Shown here one piece after another: positions 21,927-33,144 of a stretch of 64,000 nt of DNA. Below the pieces are notes generated by a model. The model ran no database searches, was not told where the DNA came from, and worked only from the letters and a program-made list of their open reading frames with translations. The position numbers and the translations under genes are program-made. This stretch comes from Platerodrilus igneus (taxonomy: Eukaryota; Arthropoda; Insecta; Coleoptera; Lycidae), in NCBI GenBank assembly GCA_036346225.1, contig JARFIW010000139.1, forward strand, positions 1,488,001-1,552,000. Direction: 5' to 3'. Every line of letters begins with the position of its first letter. The first letter of the stretch is position 1.

Positions 21927-23909
21927 TGCTGTGATAAGGGGTTGTTTAAGGGTGCACGTTATAGTAAAGGTCGTTCAGGAATGAGTAATTAGAATAGGCA
22001 GCAGAAAACTGCACTTATTTAAGGAAATAATTAAGAAATAGACATAGTTTGTAGATAGTAGGCAATACACACCCTGTATATAAAGTAGAAATAGTTTTTG
22101 GGCGACGCAGGTAAACATAGGAAGACGCATAGTTGGCGTAGGAATAAGAAAGACATGTATTAAGTAGATAGTAAATATTAAATACCCTGTAGATAAAGTT
22201 TAGTTAATTTAGGTAAAACAAATAAGGATATTTTTCAGTGGAAGCACGCGTATATTTAGGAATAAATGATAAAGTGTAATTAGACACGCATTAAGAAAAA
22301 GAGTTCCAGACGATTAAATTAATACGGATATAGAAATAGAGTTTCAGGTAGTTAATATAAATGCGTACAAAGATCTAACCATTTTGATAAGAGAAATGAT
22401 TAAAAATTGCGTGAATCGAATGTAAACATGAAAATTTAAAGTCGAGTTGCATCAGTTTGTTTATGGAAAAGCAAGTAATCTATCAAAATACAGCATGTTG
22501 ATTATGAAAGACAGCTGCGGGCAGGTTGTGATTATGGGAAAGCGTGGAGCATTGCATCAGAAATTGCTCTAAAAGCAATTATTTGATTGGTCAGAAACAA
22601 ACGACGAGTTCTAGACCATACCCACTAATGGAGTGGGAATTTGAGATTATATTAGCAAGCACCTTGATAAGAAAGTCAGTTTTGAACTCAACGAAGGCCG
22701 AAGTGCGTTGCCATTAAAACAAAGTAATACGTAATAATTATAAAAGTGAAATAAAATGAGTGCTAATATGAAGATTATAATTACCGTTTAAACGTAAGTA
22801 CGTTTTTAATGAATTTATTGTAAACTAAGACATAAAAATAATAGGGTTTTGAGGTCTGAGGGAAATAGACTATGATTCTGATGTTAAGGGAAAATACAGT
22901 AATACAATTGAGATGTCCAGGGTAAAAGAAGAATAATACAATTTTGAAGTACAGGGATGAAACAAACTACAATTTTAAGTCTGGGGCAAGAATGATAAAA
23001 GTCTAATTTTGAAGAATTGAAATAAATTGGGGTGTATAATTTAATGGTGGTGGTCCATAGTGTAATGGCAATAATTTGAATGGAATCCAGAATTGGGAAG
23101 ATCATTTTATTGGAAGCGTCGATGTGAAAAGATAAAACCAGGTCAGATTTTTAGTTATAAGACATTTGTTTTTCTACATAAATTTTTATTTTATATTTAA
23201 TATTGAATTTGCTAAATATTATATGCTTGTGAAGAAGTCAACAAAAGAGGTTGCATATGTATAGAATGAGTAATTTGATAACAGGTTTAGAATATTCTAC
23301 ACTTTGTTGGTAAAGATAATAAGTTTTCTTTGGTGACTTTGGGTTTTTGAGTACATACTAGATGGTTGTTAATAAATGAAATTTATAAGGTTAACTGATT
23401 TAAAAATGTATTACAAATAATTTCAAAAGCTGTACATAACATATTGGTGTCATTATATAAAATCGAAATTTACTGAATTTTATAATTCCAAATAAATGCT
23501 AGTCGAGGTCATAAGGTTTAAATAGTACAAAGGCGGAGCCACAAGTTGAATAGGAAATTGATAACACGCAAGGCGGTAACGTATCGAATTTTGCCATTGG
23601 TAGATAAAGTTGTTTAAAGATAAAGTCCAGCTGGAGGAGAAGATAATTACAATTAATAGTGAATATTACAATGGTGGTCCAATAATTTAGAGTACGTAGA
23701 AAATCAATAAGGCGCACAACGAAGGGGATCAAGAATTCCAGTTCATAGTAATAAATATAACAGCCAGAAGTAAGGGGCGAGAAAATTACGCGAATAGTAT
23801 AGCAATAAATATAACAGCACAAAGTAAGGGGCATTGAGTTTACAATAGCATAGCAAATAAAAATGGTCGCCCAAAGTAGGGGCACGACAATTTAGAGAGT
23901 AGCATAGCA
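21927..23909 (+). repeat. 5' LTR
   Basis: It runs from TGCTGTGATAAGGGGTTGTT to GTAGCATAGCA. It matches 25766-27742 over its whole length. Its last 200 bp contain three or four imperfect copies of a unit like agcaataaatataacagcac...aagtaaggggca. Confidence 0.85.
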
Positions 23910-23917
23910 AATAAATA

Positions 23918-23936
23918 TGGCTACCCAAGTTGGGGC
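23918..23936 (+). other. Putative primer binding site
   Basis: TGGCTACCCAAGTTGGGGC lies 8 bp after the LTR end. It resembles the tRNA-Lys(1,2)-type primer site TGGCGCCCAACGTGGGGC with a few mismatches. Confidence 0.5.
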
Positions 23937-24126
23937 ATGAATTAAACCACAATAAAATAACCTGAGATTAAGAGGCGCGAATTAAATTAAAAAATAGGAA
24001 TACGATTTGCACAGATACAGGAATAATGAGTCAGGCAGGACCTTCGACGCGAAATCAGGATTTTTGAGTACGGACGAACCAAGGAAAATTCTACGAATTA
24101 ACGGATACGGAAAACAGCGCGAGTTT

Positions 24127-25458
24127 ATGAAATATGAAATGGATAATGAATTAGGAAAATTTGAAAGGAACTTATTACCAATAATTAATTTAAAGGTGGA
24201 AGATAAAATAGTTAAAGTGTTAATTGATACTGGAGCAGAGGCATCACTTGTTGCGGAAGAGTTTGTTAAACGAGAAAAATTGGGGGATAAAGCGATACCT
24301 ATAGCGAGGTGTAATTTGGTAGCACCAAATAATAAGAGATTTAGTGTAATAAATGAAATAGTAATTCTGAGATGTGAAATGGGGGATAAAATATGGGAAA
24401 ATGAGTTTATGGTAGTACCTGGACTGAAGATAGATGTTATATTTGGGATGAATATGATAGATAAGTTGGGGTTGAAGATAAATGCGGAACGCAAAGAGAT
24501 TGAGTGTAATGGGAAATATATTAAATGGTATGAAGAGGGGAATATTGAAATAGAAGACGACTGCGTAAATATTAATCAGTTTAGTGAAGAGATAAATAAT
24601 GGGGGTAATGAAAATGAAGATATTAAGTGTCCAGATGATTTAAGAGATAGGGTGAATATATTATTGAATAAGCATTCAGAATTAATTGGGTCGGAATCGA
24701 GAATTGCCAAGGATTATGTGCACAAGTTGGAAATAATAAATAAGGAACCGTTTAACAGTAAAATATATCCTATTCCAGTGGTATATGGAAATAGAGTGAA
24801 GGAAAAAATTGAGGAAATGTTACGTGAAGGTATTATAGAGAGCTCCAGTACGAATTTTGTGAATTTATTAGTAGTCGTCGTAAATAAAAGTGATAATAGT
24901 ATTAAGTTGTGTATAGATACAAGTGAAATTAATAAGCGAATGAAGCCGCAATATAATTGTCCACCAATGATAGATAGAATATTAGGGAAAATAGGTAATA
25001 GGAAGATTTATAGCAGGTTATATTTAAAAAGTTCATTTTGTTTGATTCCATTAGCGCGAGAATCAAGGAAGTATACGGGTTTTTCGGTAGAAGGAAAATT
25101 ATACCAATTTAGGGTGGTCCCGGTTGGTTTGTCCTCGAGTACGGATGCATTAGAGAATGTAATGAAGAATATTTTGGGACCGTATGAAGAATTTTGTATC
25201 CACTACGTGGATGACGTGTTGATATTTAGTGATAGTGTGGAACAACACTTTGTTCATTTAGAAAGAATATTATTAGAATTAAATATAGCAGGTTTAAGGT
25301 TAAATTTAAAGAAGTGCGAATTCTTTCAAGATAAAGTTAAATTTCTGGGATATCAAATCAGCACGGAGGGCATATTTATAGATAAAAATATGATTGAGAA
25401 ATATAGATTAAAAGGACCCAGATTTAAGAATAGAAAGGGGGAGGTTAAAAATAAATAA
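24127..25458 (+). CDS. pol (partial): Gypsy-type protease-reverse transcriptase
   Basis: The frame is open from 24007, with ATG at 24127. It encodes a retropepsin with the active site LIDTGAEASLV (D at about residue 34 from that ATG) and the flap-side motif VIFGMNMIDKL. A reverse transcriptase follows: IYPIPVVYGNRVKEKIEEML, PVGLSSS, and the catalytic YVDDVLIF at about residue 360 (25204). It stops after KFLGYQISTEGIFID, soon after the RT palm/thumb, with a short unrelated tail. No RNase H, integrase or gag zinc knuckle is present anywhere between the LTRs. RT motif IDTSEINKRM replaces the usual FDYR-like first Asp block, and YLKSSF replaces the usual DL-SG block, so RT activity is doubtful despite the open frame. 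Confidence 0.85.
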   Translation: MKYEMDNELGKFERNLLPIINLKVEDKIVKVLIDTGAEASLVAEEFVKREKLGDKAIPIARCNLVAPNNKRFSVINEIVILRCEMGDKIWENEFMVVPGLKIDVIFGMNMIDKLGLKINAERKEIECNGKYIKWYEEGNIEIEDDCVNINQFSEEINNGGNENEDIKCPDDLRDRVNILLNKHSELIGSESRIAKDYVHKLEIINKEPFNSKIYPIPVVYGNRVKEKIEEMLREGIIESSSTNFVNLLVVVVNKSDNSIKLCIDTSEINKRMKPQYNCPPMIDRILGKIGNRKIYSRLYLKSSFCLIPLARESRKYTGFSVEGKLYQFRVVPVGLSSSTDALENVMKNILGPYEEFCIHYVDDVLIFSDSVEQHFVHLERILLELNIAGLRLNLKKCEFFQDKVKFLGYQISTEGIFIDKNMIEKYRLKGPRFKNRKGEVKNK

Positions 25459-25765
25459 GCTTAATTGACCCATGCAAAGACAGATGAATAGATAAAAGGA
25501 AATGTAAAATAAATTATGAATAGGTATACATAGAAAAATAGAATAGGATTTGAATATAAGAATAGGTATAGGTATGAATAGTAAAGTATAATAGGACATA
25601 GGTATGAGATAAATAAGATGTAAATATGAGATTAATAAAGCAAAAGTTAGATTTTTAAAATAGAAATAAAAATATAATAATTTCATACCAATGTGAGTTT
25701 AAGGTCACGTTGGGCGCCAAAAAGGACATTGATATAAAATTTTATATTTTAATTTGGGGGAATTA
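25459..25765 (+). other. 3' internal tail with polypurine tract
   Basis: Purine-rich sequence without a gene. TTTGGGGGAATTA just before 25766 is the polypurine tract. At 25711-25725 lies CACGTTGGGCGCCAAA, the reverse complement of a tRNA-Lys-type primer site, oddly placed for this element. Confidence 0.6.
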
Positions 25766-27740
25766 TGCTCTGATAAGGGGTTGTTTAAGGGTGCACGTTA
25801 TAGTAAAGGTCGTTCAGGAATGAGTAATTAGAATAGGCAGCAGAAAACTGCACTTATTTAAGGAAATAATTAAGAAATAGACATAGTTTGTAGATAGTAG
25901 GCAATACACACCCTGTATATAAAGTAGAAATAGTTTTTGGGCGACGCAGGTAAACATAGGAAGACGCATAGTTGGCGTAGGAATAAGAAAGACATGTATT
26001 AAGTAGATAGTAAATATTAAATACCCTGTAGATAAAGTTTAGTTAATTTAGGTAAAACAAATAAGGATATTTTTCAGTGGAAGCACGCGTATATTTAGGA
26101 ATAAATGATAAAGTGTAATTAGACACGCATTAAGAAAAAGAGTTCCAGACGATTAAATTAATACGGATATAGAAATAGAGTTTCAGGTAGTTAATATAAA
26201 TGCGTACAAAGATCTAACCATTTTGATAAGAGAAATGATTAAAAATTGCGTAAATCGCATGTAAACATGAAAATTTAAAGTCGAGTTGCATCAGTTTGTT
26301 TATGGAAAAGCAAGTAATCTATCAAAATACAGCATGTTGATAATGAAAGACAGCTGCGAGCAGGTTGTGATTATGGGAAAGCGTGGAGCATTGCATCAGA
26401 AATTGCTCTAAAAGCATTTATTTGATTGGTCAGAAACAAGCGACGAGTTCTAGACCATACCCACTAATGGAGTGGGAATTTGAGATTATATTAGCAAGCA
26501 CCTTGATAAGAAAGTCAGTTTTGAACTCAACGAAGGCCGAAGTGCGTTGCCATTAAAACAAAGTAATACGTAATAATTATAAAAGTGAAATAAAATGAGT
26601 GCTAATATGAAGATTATAATTATCGTTTAAACGTAAGTACGTTTTTAATGAATTTATTGTAAACTAAGACATAAAAATAATAGGGTTTTGAGGTCTGAGG
26701 GAAATAGACTATGATTCTGATGTTAAGGGAAAATACAGTAATACAATTGAGATGTCCAGGGGAAAAGAAGAATAATACAATTTTGAAGTACAGGGATGAA
26801 ACAAACTACAATTTTAAGTCTGGGGCAAGAATGATAAAAGTCTAAGTTTGAAGAATTAAAATAAATTGGGGTGTATAATTTAATGGTGGTGGTCCATAGT
26901 GTAATGGCAATAATTTGAATAGAATCCAGAATTGGGGAAGATCATTTTTATTGGAAGCGTCGATGTGAAAAAGATAAAACCAGGTCAGATTTTTAGTTAT
27001 AAGACATTTGTTTTTCTACATAAATTTTTATTTTATATTTAATATTGAATTTGCTAAATATTATATGCTTGTGAAGAAGTCAACAAACGAGGTTGCATAT
27101 GTATAGAATGAGTAATTTGATAACAGGTTTAGAATATTCTACACTTTGTTGGTAAAGATAATAAGTTTTCTTTGGGTTTTTGAGTACATACTAGATGGTT
27201 GTTAATAAATGAAATTTATAAGGTTAACTGATTTAAAAATGTATTACAAATAATTTCAAAAGCTGTACATAACATATTGGTGTCATTATATAAAATCGAA
27301 ATTTACTGAATTTTATAATTCCAAATAAATGCTAGTCGAGGTCATAAGGTTTAAATAGTACAAAGGCGGAGCCACAAGTTGAATAGGAAATTGATAACAC
27401 GCAAGGCGGTAACGTATCGAATTTTGCCATTGGTAGATATAGTTGTTTAAAGATAAAGTCCAGCTGGAGGAGGAGATAATTACAATTAATAGTGAATATT
27501 ACAATGGTGGTCCAATAATTTAGAGTACGTAGAAAATCAATAAGGCGCACAACGAAGGGGATCAAGAATTCCAGTTCATAGTAATAAATATAACAGCCAG
27601 AAGTAAGGGGCGAGGAAATTACGCGAATAGTATAGCAATAAATATAACAGCACAAAGTAAGGGGCATTGAGTTTACAATAGCATAGCAAATAAAAATGGT
27701 CGCCCAAAGTAGGTGCACGACAATTTAGAGAGTAGCATAG

Positions 27741-27742
<2 letters not shown>
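25766..27742 (+). repeat. 3' LTR
   Basis: It begins TGCTCTGATAAGGGG directly after the purine tract and ends AGCATAGCA directly before (AT)n. It is the partner of 21927-23909. Confidence 0.85.

Positions 27743-27778
<36 letters not shown>
27743..27778. repeat. (AT)n tract
   Basis: A pure AT run between the 3' LTR end and the next LTR start at 27779. Confidence 0.95.
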
Positions 27779-27779
<1 letters not shown>

Positions 27780-28790
27780 GCTGTGTTAATAGGGTCATTT
27801 AGGGGTAGTTAGGACCAAAAGTATAGCGCACTCCACATAAAATACATAAGGGCTCAGAAAGCGACACCGTTTTCTGAAGAAAACAAGAAATACGATGATT
27901 AGACTGGAAAGTAAATGACAACACCCTGTACATAAACCACAATCATAATTAATTTAGTTAATGAAAAATATTTTGAAGATTTATTTGAATAAAACAAATC
28001 CGTAAGTCGTTAAATAACATAATTGCAAGCTGAAATGCGACACGCGTGAACAACGCAACATTATTACATCAAGAATCCTAATTAAAACAAGTAGGTTTAA
28101 TAATGCGTAGGATAGCAAACGCATGTAATTTAAGGCATACATTGTATTTAGTCTACGTGACTAGAGAATTAAAATCGACACCTGATTTATTGGAAACAAG
28201 CAAAGCATGGTAATTAAAATCAAAGTTCACCAAATTTATTTGAACAAACAATGGTTTGCTTATCTAGAAGTATGAAAATCCAAGGAAATCAATGCTATTA
28301 ATTTGAAATCGCACGTGACAAGAGGAACGCGTGGATGTTAACATACAATAATAATACCATGGGATATCCGAAAACCTGGTATAAAAGTTTATACAAACAA
28401 TAAACTTTGCGCTTATCAATAGATAAACGGCGCATTTAAATATGACAAAATTTGTAAACAAATCAGTTCATCATGAAATAAAGTATAGTTCACGTCTCTG
28501 AAAACAAAAATATCTACGTAAAGTGAGTAATTGTGAAGTATAAAATAATACCGCTGAATATGGAAAATTGATAGGTCTGTCATTTTATCTTGAAATAAAA
28601 AAACGTAAGTAACTAAAAGTTGTTGTAATGTAAATTCTAATTTTAACCTTAATAGAAAGGACTCTAAAGAATCACTGGAGACAAGTCTAAATGATTACGG
28701 GAGACTGAAGCGATTATTACTGGAACAAATGAGGAGATTATTATAAATATTCAGTTTAAATAAATTACCCCAAATTCTACTCACCTTAAA
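27779..28790 (+). mobile_element. LTR fragment of the AT-targeting family
   Basis: It starts TGCTGTGTTAATAGGGTC after (AT)n and has CACCCTGTACATAAACC at 27922, the family word at the family offset. The 3' boundary with the inverted LTR to its right is not resolved. Confidence 0.55.
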
Positions 28791-29710
28791 CGGCAAAAAA
28801 AAACTCTTCATAATTGTAGCACTATTATCACTGTAACATACACTTGATATTCTATTATATTTAAATTACGCGCGACTTTCTGGTTAACAGTGACGCAGCT
28901 TCGCCCTGCAAGAGTTGTAAACTGACCCGTCTTATTATTGCTCTGTGTTATATAGGCTTTTCCCACCTACATGTGGGCTGCGTTTTCAAGCAGTTTTGTA
29001 GATATCTCAACCAACCAAGTCTTGTCTTTGATATTCCCTGCATTTTTTGATGTAATTTATTCGGTTTTCCGTGTAATATTTATTTGCTATTGATACATTG
29101 TTATCTTTGCCAGACGTTCAAGTCTGTTGTTGTGTATAGATATCGCCTTTTGGATAATTGAACAAAATAAATAATGTAGCTTCAATGCTGTTTTCGTTTA
29201 TGTATTTTTATGCGTGTTTGAAACTGCGTTTTCTTATCAAAAATGTTTATTGTTTCAGCGTAATTGCATAAAGTTTTGTTAGGTTTTATCTTATATCTTC
29301 AGCGTCTTTATTTTATAACTAATTAGAACACTTCTCAACGCGTGTTTAATTACATGTACTATCATTGCTTCTGAATACGCGTTCTATTGTTGAAAGATAT
29401 TCTTACTTGCATTACTTAAAATTAATAACGGTCTATATACAGAGTGATCAATGTTTGCTATTTACATAATGTATGAATTACCTATTTTTCTGCTAAATAC
29501 GCGTTCTATTGTTGTCGGATATGCTTACTTGCATCGCTTAAAGCTAATTATGGTCTATATACAAGGTGTTAAATGCTTGCTATTTACATAATATACTAAT
29601 TACTTAATTACCTGCTAAATAAATGCAGTTTTCTTATTCCTATTGCAGTTTATGGTTACTTCACGACCCTTGCTACTCAATACACCCCTAAACAACCCCT
29701 TATCACAGCA
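28791..29710 (-). mobile_element. Inverted LTR fragment of the AT-targeting family
   Basis: Read leftwards from 29710 it starts TGCTGTGATAAGGGGTTGTT, identical over 20 bp to the LTR at 21927. It then has two tandem blocks with gctatttacataat and tctatatacagagtg / tctatatacaaggtg. The left edge is approximate. Confidence 0.55.
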
Positions 29711-29738
29711 ATATATATATATATATATTTATATATGT
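29711..29738. repeat. (AT)n tract
   Basis: An AT run at the outer end of the inverted LTR. Confidence 0.9.
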
Positions 29739-32700
29739 AAAAGTTAGAGGATAGTTTGTTAATGGAGGTGATGTAGATTTCAAAAGTGCTTATGACGCAT
29801 TTGTATAATAACGCCCTTTGAAGTCACACAATCACTTATATCCTTGACTTTACTTCATCAAACTAAATTACAGACAATTATTATGATCATAGTTTCCTGC
29901 TTTCCTTTGCAACAGATATTCAGCTTCGGTTCTTGGGTGAATATATTATAAATGGTTTCTTATCTGCTGGTATGAAACGGTCTCAACTGATATTTTTATG
30001 AAGAAGCAGTTTAAAAGGCAAAACCTTTACAAAAGTTGCAAGTTTAATGGCTTTCTATTAAAAAGAATATGTATTGTCAAAAACTTTAATATTAAGAAGG
30101 AATGACCTTCGATGATTACACCATGTTCATTCGCAATAAAGATTCAGCAGGTGTAAAATTGACGCGAACTTTTCCGGCAAATAAAATGGATAGTGACCGG
30201 GAGAGCGTATAGCGAGCTTTTAAGTCAAGTGTGTGATCCAACATTTATGATACCTTTACACTTTGTGATGCTCTACTGATGATAAGTTTACATTGCGCTT
30301 GTCGGGAAACCACTTTGCAAAGTGCGGTAAGGACGGAAATGGATGTTTGTGGTGAAAACACTTCCGCGAAAACTTCAAGAAGCACGTAGTGTTTGTATGG
30401 ACACAGGTTCGTTGGCTGTTCAGGGAAACTACAGTAGATACGTCTATAAAAAAAAGAGCAACACAGCTTGATATCTGATGGTTGGGATTTATGTATTTGG
30501 GCGTTATCTTAACTTTTCTGATGTATACGTGTATATTGTATACTTGTAAAAGTTTACCTAATCGTTCTTCTCAGTTTAGGCGTCAATAAGATTCTCTCGA
30601 CATTGTTCTCAGCATATATGACAAACAAATATTTACGACCTTTATAGTTTCGAAAAGCCTTAATGCATCCTAAGTTCATGAAAAAATTATTGTTAAAGCT
30701 ATTTTGAAAGGTTGCCATTGTTTAATAGGTTTTGCGTGAAATGCTATCTATAGTTAATTTCAAATAAATTCAAATAGTGAGACGTTTAAACCAATAGAAA
30801 GACTACATCTGCTTTTTACGTTGATTAGTACATTGAGGTATCGCAAGACCTAGTTTTTGTCCTTTGTCTGAAACGTGTCATTTATTATATCATTTTCATT
30901 AAACAATCTGTGAAAATATTTTCACAAATTTACTTTAAAGTTGTTTATTACTTATTTATCCATTATTGATATTATCGGAGGTTTTCATGTCGAGAGTCAT
31001 CAGTAGGGGGTATACCTATGTTCTGGGACACTTCGTACCTCACTTGATCGAACCCGCCACCCTGCCTACTTATGTTGCCGGTTCTTGAGGGTAAGGGGGG
31101 GGGGCGTGCCGTATGACGATTCTTTTGACTCATTTGAATTCTTCGTTACGTTTATTAGCCTTGCGGGTGCCCCATTCGGCATTTTGGGTCTAGAAAAAAT
31201 TTTTAACGATCCTCATCGCTCATTTGAATTCTTCATTGTTTATCAGCCTTGCGCTGTAACAGTTCATTTTAACTGTCACGACTCTGAAAGTTAGGCAACT
31301 TTGTTTACCTCCATTTGTGTTGTAAGTTAAACGCAAACGCAGTTTCCTTTGTCTTATTAGTCGAAATTTTGTTGGGTAGGGATCAAAAGGCGTATTCTAG
31401 TATTCTCCGCACTTGTTGAGGTCGAGCTATCTTATTCAACTTTTGGTGGAAGATGGACACGAAGCAGCGTGTTATTTTCCAAATGTTTGTTGGAAGCGTT
31501 TCCTATTGAAAATAAATTAAATCGCCGGCTAGGGGTAAGCTGCTTTTATTTATTATACAATGATTTTAAAATAAAGTTATCTGTTGTAGCAAACTAATTT
31601 AATTTTTAAAAACGTGTTGCCCACTTTAATATGGTTCTGGTTAGATTGCCATTTAGGTGAATTTAAATACTTGTTCGAGTATTATAAAACGAGTAAATCA
31701 GAAAATATCAGCAGATATATTGAGCTAATTCACGCTGTTTCAACTTCTTGGATTGAATCCTGGAAAACTTGCTTTTTCTGGATTAATATTCTTTGGTTTA
31801 GACGATCACATGTTCGAGAGTACGCCATGAGGTACACACCATCTGCTGTTAGTTCCACTGATCGCGTTTTGTCCTGACGTGTGTTGAGGTCAAGGTCTTT
31901 GAAAATACTTTATTCGGGTATTTATGTATATATTGTTAAAATTTTTATAAAAGAAAAACTTATAATAATTGTTTGTTTCACAAATGTTTGAATACTAATA
32001 GCACTGTGAAGATGCAATGCTTTAATTAATGTTTGAATTAATACGTTGTAATTTTATCTTGCAAAAGCCCCGAGACATAAGATTATATCACGTCGGTTTA
32101 TTTTGTTAACTTTTTGATACTCTGTAATTATTGAAAAGAAAAGAAAGAAAACTTACTACAGTAAAATTTACAGTTTTGTTAAAGTTTTAAGAAAATTGAA
32201 ATTGGTTAAAGATTAAATTTTTATTATTTTTACTAAAATAATTTAAAGTTTGACTATCTTGTTAGTTCAATTACAATTATTGTACGTATTTATATCATAT
32301 GTTGTTGTCTTATTCAAAACTGAATCAATGAAGTCTTGTGAGATAAATTATTTCCATGTGTATACTACCGTAGGGATAAAACAAAGAACCCACTGTTTAG
32401 CCCTGATAATAAGGTCTCTCTGGAGATTTAAGTAACAAAGTAAATATTTATTAAGAAAAATTAAATAAGTAAACCTGTTCGCAAACCACAAGTTACACAT
32501 AAAAACCAAAAGTTACAGCGGGTTCTTCATTCGGCATTTTGCGGTCTAAAAAAATTTTTTTAATTACAAATCGAGTTAACATATGCCTAGGTTTATTAAA
32601 AATCAACTCAAAATTACATAACATAGGTATGGGTAATCAAAATTGTAAAGGGTAATTGTTTCCGTTCTCTGAGGTCGGTGATTAAGCACCGAAACAGAAA

Positions 32701-33144
32701 TAAGCCGCAATGTATATGGAAATAAAAATTTAGTAGATAATCTATACACAGTAGTAATAAATTCTTTGTATATATCTACATTTACAATAATATTATCATT
32801 TCAATGGTGTGTGATGTTCAACAGTGTACACCAAGTAAATTACGCCTTAAACATTAATAGAGCAATATAGTAAAAATGGTTCCTCTTCATAGGTATACCA
32901 ATAAAAAAGGTGGCAAACATAGGCATAAATACGCGTCTACTAAAAGCTACTTCAAGTATAAGTTAAAGTACAGGCTACTAAATATAAAATTAAGTATTCT
33001 TTGGTAAAAAAGATTAAAAACATATTTATCACTTAGCAGTGTAGTGCACGCTTTTAGGTTAAACATGTATATACATTCTGACCTTTAAAACAGGCAAGTT
33101 ACATATACACAACTTAAATCTAAGCAATATATACAACTTATAAA
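29739..33144. other. 3.4 kb without a supported gene
   Basis: Moderately AT-rich, possibly older unique sequence. Frames are short and motif-free. One dispersed repeat is visible: cattcggcattttgggtcta (about 31173) and cattcggcattttgcggtct (about 32530), each followed by an A/T run. A G run lies at 31094-31104. Confidence 0.5.

Larger units (their letters stand above)
21927..27742 (+). mobile_element. Gypsy-like LTR element, internally reduced
   Basis: 5.8 kb in total: a 1983-bp 5' LTR, an 1856-bp internal region and a 1977-bp 3' LTR. It has TG...CA ends, a primer site after the 5' LTR and a purine tract before the 3' LTR. By eye the LTRs differ at only about 20 places, including one 9-bp gap at about 23333, so divergence is about 1% and insertion is fairly recent. 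The internal region holds only protease and reverse transcriptase. Gag, RNase H and integrase are absent. It is therefore non-autonomous, and movement would need a relative's proteins. Confidence 0.85.

Noticed and set aside
23499..23885. Minus-strand 128-aa frame present twice (also 27332-27718)
   Set aside because: It lies inside the two LTRs, antisense to the element, with hydrophobic low-complexity content and no motif.
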